The position numbers and the translations under genes were made by a program. From Planctomycetota bacterium (GTDB lineage: Bacteria > Planctomycetota > Planctomycetia > Gemmatales > Gemmataceae), in NCBI GenBank assembly GCA_016177925.1, contig JACOUH010000119.1, positions 1 through 35,683 on the forward strand: a DNA stretch of 35,683 bases, written 5' to 3'. The notes beneath the pieces were generated by a model that had not been told where the DNA came from, did no database searches, and worked only from the letters and a program-made list of their open reading frames with translations. Of this stretch, positions 28,869 through 35,683 are shown piece by piece; positions within the stretch are counted from its first letter, which is position 1; each line of letters begins with the position of its first letter.

Positions 28869-29006
28869 GACTGCGACCCCGGTGCGGTGGGATGGTCTTC
28901 GCTCGGAAAAGAGGAGTTTCGGTCAAGGACGGTTCGGGACGGCCGAGGCCCTCGTCGAGGACGCTCCACGCAAGTCTGCCCGAACTGTCGCTGTTCCAAT
29001 TTCTCG

Positions 29007-29034
29007 ATTGTAAATGCTAGGGGGACGATGTCCA
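29007..29034 (-). promoter_or_regulatory. Promoter of paralogue B, duplicated
   Basis: TGGACA (29034-29029) and TACAAT (29012-29007) are 16 bases apart on the minus strand, matching the promoter upstream of paralogue A box for box. Retention of both boxes after the intervening bases diverged suggests that they matter. Confidence 0.6.
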
Positions 29035-29247
29035 ATTCTTTCTGGACGAAAATCGGACTCCCGCGAGCGTCTTGAAAGTTGGTAGAATCTTTTCCACACA
29101 AGTGGGAGTTGATCTGCGGCTGGATCAGGACGAGAGCGCCTCCCTCTCGACTGCGGCCGCCCTCGTCGGGCGGGCGACTGCCAGCGTGTCTTCTCCCCGC
29201 TCCGTACCCGTGGGCAGGACACTCCTTATCCGCCAGAGGTTGTTCGG

Positions 29248-30120
29248 GTGGGACCGGATTTGCCAATCCAGCTCGACCAACTCGCCATTGTCGGCACAGG
29301 ACTGCTCGGCAGTTCGGTGGCGCGTGCCGCCCGGGCCCGTGGCGTTACGCGGCGGATCGTCGGCATCGACCGCAGTGCCGTTCACCGCGACCGGGCGCTG
29401 AGGCTGGGCATCGTCGACGAGGCATCTACGGAGCTGTCGCACGCCGCGACGGCGGAGGTGGTCGTTTTCTGCACGCCGGTCGATGTGATCGCCGCACAGG
29501 TGCTGGCGCTCGCTCCCGCCTGTGGTGCCGGCACGCTGCTCACCGATGTCGGCAGCACGAAAGGGGAGATCGTCGCCGCCGTGGAGTCGGCCCTGCCCAC
29601 CGGCGTGTGTTTCGTCGGCGGGCACCCGCTCGCCGGTTCGGAGAAAGGCGGTCCGGATCATGCCGGTGCCCACCTCTTCGAGGGCCGGCTGACCATCCTG
29701 ACGCGCACTGCCCGTACCGATCCCGTCGCTCTCGAACGGGCGACGGCATTCTGGCAGGCCCTCGGGGCACGGGTGCGCGTCATGACTCCCGACGAGCACG
29801 ACCGCGCCCTGGCGGTCACGAGCCACCTGCCTCACCTGGCCGCCGCGGCACTGGCTGGCCTCCTTCCGCCCGAGCTGTATGAGCTGACGGCGACCGGCTT
29901 CCGCGACACGACCCGCCTGGCCGAGAGCGATCCACCGCTTTGGTCCGCCATCTGCCGGCAGAACCGCCCGGCCCTGCTGCAGGCGTTGGAGTTGTTCCTG
30001 GGCCGTCTGGAGAACTTCCGCAACGCCCTCGCCACCGACGATGCGGAGGCGCTCCTCGCCTTGCTGGCCCAGGGAAAGAAAATCAAACAGGATCTCGCCG
30101 GTGGAAACGAGGAACGATGA
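29248..30120 (+). CDS. tyrA: Prephenate dehydrogenase
   Basis: A 290-residue enzyme of tyrosine synthesis that oxidatively decarboxylates prephenate to 4-hydroxyphenylpyruvate. The Rossmann motif is VGTGLLGSS (15-23). The catalytic region is 'LTDVGSTKGEI' followed by 'FVGGHPLAGSEKGG' (His126). A helical dimer domain follows (TSHLPHLAAAAL, ATGFRDTTRLA). There is no chorismate-mutase or ACT domain, so it is the stand-alone type. The start is a GTG at 29248. The last codons (NEER-stop) lie in the left arm of an inverted repeat at 30105-30152. The aldolase gene follows 59 bases on and may be co-transcribed. Confidence 0.92.
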   Translation: MGPDLPIQLDQLAIVGTGLLGSSVARAARARGVTRRIVGIDRSAVHRDRALRLGIVDEASTELSHAATAEVVVFCTPVDVIAAQVLALAPACGAGTLLTDVGSTKGEIVAAVESALPTGVCFVGGHPLAGSEKGGPDHAGAHLFEGRLTILTRTARTDPVALERATAFWQALGARVRVMTPDEHDRALAVTSHLPHLAAAALAGLLPPELYELTATGFRDTTRLAESDPPLWSAICRQNRPALLQALELFLGRLENFRNALATDDAEALLALLAQGKKIKQDLAGGNEER

Positions 30121-30152
30121 GAAGTAGTTCTTCCGTTCCTCATTCCTCGTTT
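30105..30152. repeat. Inverted repeat spanning the tyrA stop codon
   Basis: AAACGAGGAACGATGAG (30105-30121) is answered by CTCATTCCTCGTTT (30139-30152), with mismatches and a looped CTTCC. The left arm supplies the final four sense codons and the stop of tyrA. Confidence 0.7.
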
Positions 30153-30179
30153 GAGCGACCTAACTTTCGGAGAACCATC

Positions 30180-31064
30180 ATGCGCATCCAAGGTATCATC
30201 CCCCCTGTCGCCACGCCCATGCAGGCCAACGAGGACCTCGACCTGCCGCGGCTGAAAGAGTTCCTCGATCACCTGATCGCCAACGGCGTCCACGGCATCT
30301 TCGTCCTGGGAACCAACAGCGAGTTCTACGCTCTCGATGAGCGCGAGAAGCAGGAAGTGATCGCCACGGCGGTCGCGCACGTCAACAAGCGTGTGCCAGT
30401 CTACGCCGGCACCGGCGCCGAGACGACGCGCGAGGTGGTACGCCTCACCAAGATGGCCGAGCGCGAGGGCGCCGACGGCGTCTCGATCATCACGCCCTAC
30501 TTCGTCTCGCCGACGCAGCAGGAGATCCGCGACCATTACCGCCGCATCGCCGAGAACACGTCGCTGCCGGTGATCCTTTACAACAACCCCGTCACCTGTG
30601 GCGGGGTGAAGATCGACGTCGATACCGTCGCCCGGCTGGCCGAGGTGCCGAACATCCTCGCCATCAAGGACTCCAGCGGCGACCTGCAAAACACCATCGA
30701 GATGATCCGCACCGTGCCCGATCGCTTTTCGGTGATGATGGGCCGCGACACACTCATCTTCCCGGCGCTGATGTTCGGCGCCCGCGGAGCGGTCCCCGCG
30801 ACGGGCAACATCGCCCCAGCGCTGGTGGTGAAAATATACGAGACTTTTCGGAGGGGTGACATCGAGGCATCGAAGGCGGCGCAGCTACAGCTTAATCCGG
30901 TGCGACTGGCGATGGGACTGTGTACGGCGCCGGCGGGGATCAAGGAGGCCCTCCGCCTGCTCGGGACACCGATCGGGCCGTGCCGTTCGCCCGTGTCAGG
31001 ACTGGCGCCGGAGAAGGAGGGGAAGATGCGGGCCGCGCTGACTCAAGCCGGTCTGCTGAGATAG
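30180..31064 (+). CDS. Dihydrodipicolinate synthase / N-acetylneuraminate lyase family aldolase
   Basis: A 294-residue (beta/alpha)8-barrel aldolase. 'GIIPPVATPMQANEDLD' is the family opening. GTNSEFY (44-50) replaces the more usual GTTGE, 'VILYNNP' carries the conserved Tyr134, and Lys163 in 'LAIKDSSGD' is the Schiff-base lysine. It could be the lysine-pathway enzyme (dapA), but the Thr-to-Asn change in the GT[TN] motif also occurs in sugar-acid aldolases, so the substrate is left open. GGAG lies nine bases before the ATG at 30180, which rules out the longer frame from 29940 that overlaps tyrA. It lies downstream of tyrA on the same strand. Confidence 0.85.
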   Translation: MRIQGIIPPVATPMQANEDLDLPRLKEFLDHLIANGVHGIFVLGTNSEFYALDEREKQEVIATAVAHVNKRVPVYAGTGAETTREVVRLTKMAEREGADGVSIITPYFVSPTQQEIRDHYRRIAENTSLPVILYNNPVTCGGVKIDVDTVARLAEVPNILAIKDSSGDLQNTIEMIRTVPDRFSVMMGRDTLIFPALMFGARGAVPATGNIAPALVVKIYETFRRGDIEASKAAQLQLNPVRLAMGLCTAPAGIKEALRLLGTPIGPCRSPVSGLAPEKEGKMRAALTQAGLLR

Positions 31065-31637
31065 ACGATCGGAGGCCAACGCGCGGGCCCAGGTCGCCCG
31101 CATCTATTACGCCGGCACGCACGTAGGTCAGGCTTTCCAGCCTGACGCGGAGGCCGCGTCAGGCTTTCTAGAGCAGTTTGCGGTTGAGAGTATCGGTTCG
31201 TTGAGGATTCTGTCCTTGGCAGGGGCTGGCTTTTCTTCACCCCGAAGGGGTGGCATTGTCCAGCCCAGGGCAACGCCCTGGGGAACCGCCGGGCGACCAA
31301 GCCCTCCGCCCTGAAAGGGCGCCACAGGTACGACCCGAGCGCGTTGTGATGCCCTTTCAGGGCGGCGCGGTGGGTCGGTGGTCCCTTTTCCCAGGGCGTT
31401 GCCCTGGGCTGGAGAATGCCACCCCTTCGGGGTGAAGAAAAGTCAGCACCACCCCTTGAAGGACAGAATCCTCAAGAACCGCTACACCCCTCTGTAATAC
31501 GCTCTAGCCTGACGCGGCCTCCACGTCAGGCTGGAAAGCCTGACCTACGTGCGTTTCTTCCCTACCGGGATCATCATCGAGTAGAATGATCCCACGGCTG
31601 GAATAGCGCCCAGGTTCTTCCCAGGGGGCAAGTGGAC
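31065..31637. other. Repeat-filled gap upstream of the second DUF1501 gene
   Basis: This 573-base gap holds no credible gene; short open frames here are translations of inverted repeats. Most of it is the 432-bp nested palindrome at 31120-31551. After it, a weak promoter-like TTCCCT / TAGAAT pair (18-base gap, about 31558-31587) precedes the DUF1501 start. Confidence 0.75.
31120..31551. repeat. 432-bp nested palindrome
   Basis: At least four sets of inverted arms are nested. The outermost is CACGTAGGTCAGGCTTTCCA... at 31120-31174 against 31501-31551, ~50 bases with few mismatches, ending in TCTAGAGC/GCTCTAG. Next is TTGAGGATTCTGTCCTT against AAGGACAGAATCCTCAA. Then TTTTCTTCACCCCGAAGGGG (through GTGGCATT) runs against its complement, followed by CAGCCCAGGGCAACGCCCTG against its complement. 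The innermost is CCGCCCTGAAAGGGC against GCCCTTTCAGGGCGG. Folded, the region is a hairpin with arms over 200 bases. Confidence 0.9.
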
Positions 31638-33041
31638 ATGGGGCACAACACGCGATCCTCGACCGGCTGTCCGGGCTACCGCCAGGCGGCGCTGAGCCGG
31701 CGAGCCTTCCTCACGGCCGGGGCCCTGGGCGGCATCGGCCTTTCCCTGTCGCACTACCTGGCGCTGCGGGCGGCCGCCCCCCTCACCCTACCCTCTCCCC
31801 CCGGGGGAGAGGGTAGGGTGAGGGGGGGCCCCGCACGGGCCAAGTCGGTGCTGCTCCTCTACACGATGGGCGGCATCAGCCACCACGATTCCTTCGACCC
31901 CAAGCCGGACGCCCCGGCCGAAATCCGCGGCGAGTTCCGGACCATCCCCACCTGCGTACCTGGCATCCGCTTCTCCGAGTACGTGCCGCGGCTGGCCCGG
32001 ATGCTGGACCAGTTCGCCCTGATCCGCTCGGTGCAGCACAACCAGACCGACCACGGCGTCGGCGCCTACTACATGCTCCGCGGCTATCCGCAGCCCGACC
32101 CGAGCCTGGACCGGCCCGAGAACCAGAAGCGGGCCAACCCGACCATCGGCGCCCACGTCGCCCGCCTGCTTGGTTCGCCCAACGGCCTCCCGCCGTATGT
32201 CTGCGTGCCCGGCCTGTCCTATCTCGCCCAGATCGATTACTACACCGCCGGCTGGATGGGTCGAGCCTACGATCCGTTCGTGTTACGTTCCGACCCGAGC
32301 TTGCCCACCTTCGGTGTGCCCGGCCTCACGCCGTTGGCAGACGTCTCCCCCACCCGGCTGGACGACCGCGTCTCCCTGGCCCGCGCGATCGACCGGCACT
32401 GCCGGCTCCTGGACGCGTCGCCGGGCGCCAAGGGGCTGGGGACCCACTACGAGCGGGCCTTCCAGGTCCTCAGCGCCAGCCGGACCCGGCGGGCGTTCGA
32501 CATCGCCGGCGAGCCGGACCGGGTCCGCGACCGCTACGGGCGGACGCGGCTGGGCCAGGGCTGCCTGCTGGGGCGGCGGCTGGTGGAGGCGGAGGTGCCC
32601 TTCGTCACCGTGGACGACGACGGCTGGGACCACCACGCCCAGGTCTTCCCCGGCCTGAAGCAGCGGTTGCCCGAGTTGGACCGCTGTCTCACGGCCCTGC
32701 TGGATGACCTGCGTCAGCGCGGCCTGCTGCAAACGACGCTGGTGGCGGTGCTGACCGATTTTGGCCGCACGCCGGTGATCAACAAGAGCGCCGGCCGCGA
32801 CCACTGGCCGGGCGTCTTCTCCGTGCTGTTCGCCGGGGCCGGCATCCGTGGCGGGCAGGTACTCGGCGCTTCCGACAAGATCGGCGCCGAGCCGCGTGAG
32901 GGGCGAGTGAGCCCGAAGGACCTCGCCGCCACGCTGTATCACTTCCTTGGCATCAATCCGTTCCAGGAGTACCGCAGCCTGGAGGGCCGGCCGCACAAGG
33001 TGCTGGACGAGGGCCGGGTCATCCCGCAGCTCGTGTCGTAG
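31638..33041 (+). CDS. DUF1501 protein with Tat-type signal and inserted palindrome
   Basis: A 467-residue protein. The ATG at 31638 has AGGGGG nine bases upstream; a GTG at 31632 is also possible. The Tat signal is SRRAFLTAGALGGIGLSLSH. DUF1501 hallmarks are 'SVLLLYTMGGISHHDSFDPKPDAP', 'EIRGEFRTIPTCVPGIRFSE', 'LIRSVQHNQTDHGVGAYYML', 'VTVDDDGWDHHAQVFP', 'LVAVLTDFGRTPVIN' and 'GRDHWPGVFSVLFAGAGI'. Immediately after the signal, a perfect palindrome adds ~17 residues (PLTLPSPPGGEGRVRGG) before the first strand. This is a place where extra residues should be harmless and may fall near the cleavage site. It is a paralogue of the gene at 9844. No DUF1549 partner is present. Confidence 0.9.
   Translation: MGHNTRSSTGCPGYRQAALSRRAFLTAGALGGIGLSLSHYLALRAAAPLTLPSPPGGEGRVRGGPARAKSVLLLYTMGGISHHDSFDPKPDAPAEIRGEFRTIPTCVPGIRFSEYVPRLARMLDQFALIRSVQHNQTDHGVGAYYMLRGYPQPDPSLDRPENQKRANPTIGAHVARLLGSPNGLPPYVCVPGLSYLAQIDYYTAGWMGRAYDPFVLRSDPSLPTFGVPGLTPLADVSPTRLDDRVSLARAIDRHCRLLDASPGAKGLGTHYERAFQVLSASRTRRAFDIAGEPDRVRDRYGRTRLGQGCLLGRRLVEAEVPFVTVDDDGWDHHAQVFPGLKQRLPELDRCLTALLDDLRQRGLLQTTLVAVLTDFGRTPVINKSAGRDHWPGVFSVLFAGAGIRGGQVLGASDKIGAEPREGRVSPKDLAATLYHFLGINPFQEYRSLEGRPHKVLDEGRVIPQLVS
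31777..31827. repeat. Perfect 51-bp palindrome in frame inside DUF1501 gene
   Basis: Arms 31777-31801 and 31803-31827 (25 bases each) pair without mismatch around one central C. The right arm begins GGGGGAGAGGGTAGGGTGAG. The reading frame stays open across it, and the insertion falls right after the exported protein's signal segment. Confidence 0.92.
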
Positions 33042-33180
33042 CAGGCGGTGTTGCAAGGGGACGATCTGGCCGCACGGCTGACATTCCGCAGCCGAGGGAT
33101 CAGGGATACCAAGTTGCGCTGATCTCGTACCGTCAACCGCGGATCTTATCGCTCTTTCCGTGGAACCGGAGGGTCAGGAA

Positions 33181-34509
33181 TCACGGCAACTTGGGATAAA
33201 AAATCCGGAGTCCAGGCCGTTCTGCCTTGAGGTCCTGTACTCCCGCCTCCGTGACCTTGGTGCGGTAGAGGTCCAGTTCCTGCAAGTTCTTGAGTTCCCT
33301 GAGTTCTTTCAGCCCCGCGTCGGTGACCCCGGTCCCGTTGAGGTTCAGGGTCTGCAAGCTCTTGAGTCCCTTCAATTCCTTCAGCCCTGCATCTGTGATC
33401 GGGAGGCCGTAGAGTAACAGCCATCTCAAGTGCTTGAGTTCCTTCAGTTCCTTCAATCCTGCGTCTGTTACCCGGGTGCCCATCAGGTCCAGGGACTGTA
33501 AACCCTTGAGTTCCTTCAGTTCCTTCAGCCCCGCGTCCGAGACCGCGGTGTAGTTGAGGGACAGCGTCTGCAAGCTCGTGAGCCCCTTCAGCTCCTTCAG
33601 CCCTGCATCCGTGACCGCGGTGCTACCGAGAGCCAGCGTCTGCAAGTGCTTGAGTTCCTTCAGCTCCTTCAACCCCGCGTCCGCGACCTTGGTGCCGTGG
33701 AGGAGCAGCGTCTGCAAGCTCTTGAGTTCCTTCAGCCCCGCGCCCGTGACCGCCGTGCTGCCGAGGTGCAACTCCTGTAAGCGCTTGAGTTCTTTCAGCT
33801 CCTTCAGCCCTGCGTCTGTGACCGCGGTGCGCCAGATGTACAGCGTCTGCAAGCTCGTGAGATCCTTCAGCTCCTTCAACCCCGCGTCGGTGATCTTGGT
33901 ACCGGCGAGATACAGCTTCTGCAAGCGTTTGAGTTCCTTCAGTTCCTTGAGGCCCGCGTCCGTGACCTTGGTGCCGGCGAGGTCCAGTGTCTGCAACGTC
34001 CTGATTGCCTTCAACTCCTTCAGCCCCGCGTCCGTGACCGGTCTGCCGTTGAGGTGCAGCCTCTGCAAGCTGGTGAGTTCCGTTAACTCCTTCAGCCCTC
34101 TGTCCGTGACCGCAGTGAAGCCGAGGTTCAGCTCCTGCAAGTTTTTGAGTTCCTTCAACTCCTTCAACCCCGCATCCGTAACCTTGGTGTCGTCGAGGTT
34201 CAGCGACCGCAGGCTCTTGAGTTCCTTCAACTCCTTCAGTCCTGCGTCCGTCAGCTTGGCGCGGAAAAGGTACAGCTCCCGCAAACTTTTGAGTTCCTTC
34301 AACTCCTTCAGCGTTGTATCCGTGACCCTGAGACCGCTGAGACTCACCTTCACGACGGGCTTGCCGGGTCGCTTGTCATCCCTCGTGACGAAGCCACCCA
34401 GCTGCTTGATGGCCTTCACGGCCGCGGCCTCGTCGGCCCGGCCTGCCATCGCCAGGACCAGCAGTCCCAGCAGCACGCCTGCCGCCACCACCGATTGGTG
34501 TCGCATCAT
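33181..34509 (-). CDS. Secreted leucine-rich repeat protein with 16 repeats
   Basis: A 442-residue protein. A signal peptide covers ~1-25 (VLLGLLVLAMAGRADE). From about residue 55 to the end run 16 consecutive leucine-rich repeats of 24 residues on the pattern LxLxxTxVTDAGLKELKELKxLQx. Repeat 9 (TAVTGAGLKELKSLQT) is three residues short. The repeats are so alike that the DNA is also a 72-bp tandem array. Such LRR proteins are common in planctomycetes and presumably bind ligands or other surface proteins. No enzymatic domain is present. The short C-terminal tail (AERPGLRIFYPKLP) caps the solenoid. The start could be either of two adjacent ATGs. Confidence 0.9.
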   Translation of the reverse strand: MMRHQSVVAAGVLLGLLVLAMAGRADEAAAVKAIKQLGGFVTRDDKRPGKPVVKVSLSGLRVTDTTLKELKELKSLRELYLFRAKLTDAGLKELKELKSLRSLNLDDTKVTDAGLKELKELKNLQELNLGFTAVTDRGLKELTELTSLQRLHLNGRPVTDAGLKELKAIRTLQTLDLAGTKVTDAGLKELKELKRLQKLYLAGTKITDAGLKELKDLTSLQTLYIWRTAVTDAGLKELKELKRLQELHLGSTAVTGAGLKELKSLQTLLLHGTKVADAGLKELKELKHLQTLALGSTAVTDAGLKELKGLTSLQTLSLNYTAVSDAGLKELKELKGLQSLDLMGTRVTDAGLKELKELKHLRWLLLYGLPITDAGLKELKGLKSLQTLNLNGTGVTDAGLKELRELKNLQELDLYRTKVTEAGVQDLKAERPGLRIFYPKLP

Positions 34510-34591
34510 GATGGTCTCCCAGGTGCCCGCGTTTATCCGGACAGACCGACTCGACTTGTAGGGTAACCGGCCCCAGCTCGTCCGTCCAGGC

Positions 34592-35596
34592 TCAAAGGCT
34601 CAGCAACGGATCAGCGAGGGCGAGGACTTGCTCCCAGTCGGTGGGACGCTCGCGTAGCACCCTGCGGCCGAGCCGTCGGGCCGCGTTGCGCAGCGGCTCC
34701 TTGGCAAGGTAGTCGACCGGGCTGGTGCCATCGATGCGGGCGAGCACGCACAGGCCGAAGTGGCCGATCCCTCGGTGCATCAACTCCGGAAGGGAGCGGA
34801 AACGCACCTCGCTCCCGTAGCCGCGCCAGAAGGCCCGCGTCAGATCGAAGTAGCGCTCGCGCTCGGCGTGGCGCTTGATCGCCTTGAGCATGAGATGACT
34901 GAGGAAGAAGCCAAGGTCCATCGTCGGGTCGCCGAGGTGAGCCGTCTCGTAGTCGACCAGGGTGAACCCGCCGCCGTGTGCCAGGATGTTCTTCGGGCTG
35001 TAGTCGCCGTGGCAGAGCGCCTCCTGCACTGTCAGCAGCTGCTCGATCAGGGACGCCACGGGTTCGGCGACGTCGGGACAGCGTTCCTGGACGCGGCGGT
35101 AGAAGGGATCGACACGTAACTGCGCAAAGACGCTGTGATCGCGGAAGGGCTCGACGAGATGGCGCTGCCGCGCCGTTGCCTCGTGCATGCGACCGAGGAC
35201 GCGGCCGGCGGACTCGGCGAGGGCGAAGTCGATTTCGCCGGCAAGCAGGGACTCCTTCCAGACACACGCCTCGAGCGGGGCGTGGCTCATGGCGAAGACA
35301 TAGTTCGACCGATCGCTGAACAGCACCTCGGGCACGACGCCGGGCGGCAGGAGGGGGTGCAGCACCTGCATGACCTCCTGCTCGCGGTAGACGCGCGAGA
35401 GGTCGCTGAACCAGGCGTCGCGCGTGCGGAGCTGAGGCCGTGACTGTTTCAGTACGAAACGACGGTCGGGTGTTTCGACGCGGAGGACGACGTTGGAGAC
35501 GCCCCAGCCCAGCGCCTCGACGCGGGCCGGCTCAGGGCCGACCTGCCCGATCGACCGCAGATAATCGAGCGCGTTGTCCGGTCCGAGTTCGAGCAT
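34592..35596 (-). CDS. APH-family phosphotransferase (kinase-like fold)
   Basis: A 334-residue cytoplasmic protein of the aminoglycoside-phosphotransferase/choline-kinase superfamily. The ATP-binding Lys is in 'RRFVLKQSRP' (Lys50). The catalytic loop is HGDYSPKNIL (196-205, catalytic Asp198), and the metal-binding Asp215 lies in 'TLVDYETAHLGDPTMDLGFFLSHL'. The family phosphorylates small hydroxylated molecules. The substrate here is unknown, and resistance should not be inferred from the fold. Length and motifs are complete. It is transcribed in the same direction as the LRR gene but is separated from it by 82 bases and looks independent. Confidence 0.88.
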   Translation of the reverse strand: MLELGPDNALDYLRSIGQVGPEPARVEALGWGVSNVVLRVETPDRRFVLKQSRPQLRTRDAWFSDLSRVYREQEVMQVLHPLLPPGVVPEVLFSDRSNYVFAMSHAPLEACVWKESLLAGEIDFALAESAGRVLGRMHEATARQRHLVEPFRDHSVFAQLRVDPFYRRVQERCPDVAEPVASLIEQLLTVQEALCHGDYSPKNILAHGGGFTLVDYETAHLGDPTMDLGFFLSHLMLKAIKRHAERERYFDLTRAFWRGYGSEVRFRSLPELMHRGIGHFGLCVLARIDGTSPVDYLAKEPLRNAARRLGRRVLRERPTDWEQVLALADPLLSL

Positions 35597-35683
35597 GGCG
35601 CCGGCCTCTGCTTATCGGCTCTCAGGAAAGGAATCCACGGGGCGGTGTGCCATGCTTTCGACGGCCGCCTCCCGAAACTCGGT

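Noticed and set aside
31250..31435. Short open frames inside the nested palindrome
   Set aside because: They are translations of inverted-repeat arms, with no ribosome site and no protein-like pattern.
33181..34509. Regular 72-bp repeats considered as a CRISPR or satellite array
   Set aside because: The repeats are contiguous, in phase with codons, and translate to textbook leucine-rich repeats.
34592..35596. APH-family gene as an antibiotic-resistance determinant
   Set aside because: The kinase-like fold is shared with many metabolic kinases, and nothing in sequence or context points to aminoglycosides.

Overview
The window reads as a stretch of a planctomycete chromosome, most likely Gemmataceae or a close relative. 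The evidence is high GC, two Tat-exported DUF1501 proteins, a DUF1080 (3-keto-disaccharide hydrolase-like) protein, ThuA-like and NIPSNAP proteins, a zinc-ribbon CPBP protease, and a very heavy load of palindromic repeats both between and inside genes. This placement is inferred from gene content; there is no rRNA in the window.

Layout. 1-1,600: a copy of a 94-bp palindromic repeat, a secreted ThuA-like protein (-) and a small DUF2007 protein (+). 1,610-8,232: the most unusual block. A BtrH_N/DUF4872 cysteine-acyltransferase-like gene and a double-ring Clp-type AAA+ ATPase form a two-gene minus-strand operon. They diverge from a 969-codon gene of unknown function, and a two-unit CRISPR-like repeat lies at the divergence point. 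The ATPase has a HicB-like N-terminus, an E-to-N change in the first Walker B and no GYVG pore loop in D2. 8,316-8,399: a tRNA-Leu(UAG). 8,576-11,280: NIPSNAP, DUF1080 and DUF1501 proteins. 11,456-12,252: a broken receiver-GGDEF gene. 12,452-15,910: a retropepsin-like protein and a complete MmeI-like (type IIL) restriction-modification enzyme. 16,001-18,204: a HEPN/MNT toxin-antitoxin pair next to a truncated sigma-factor gene, bracketed by two copies of the 3' end of a mandelate racemase-family gene.

18,625-25,311 is core-like: lysS, a LolC/LolD-type ABC exporter, an IlvE-type aminotransferase and a secreted esterase. 25,353-28,868 is a minus-strand membrane-protein cluster made by tandem duplication. 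Two paralogues carry the same promoter, and a stub of the CPBP gene start marks the duplication end. 29,248-31,064: prephenate dehydrogenase (tyrA) and a DHDPS/NAL-family aldolase. 31,638-35,596: a DUF1501 protein, a 16-repeat leucine-rich-repeat protein and an APH-family phosphotransferase.

The theme running through the window is palindromic repeats of about a dozen unrelated sequence families. Several are nested inside one another like Russian dolls. Two are perfect ~50-bp palindromes sitting in frame inside coding sequences, and two others supply the last codons of lysS and tyrA. The best candidates for something undescribed are this nested palindrome system and the AAA+/BtrH-like/969-codon cluster with its CRISPR-like repeats. 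All family assignments come from reading motifs by eye; no database search was run.
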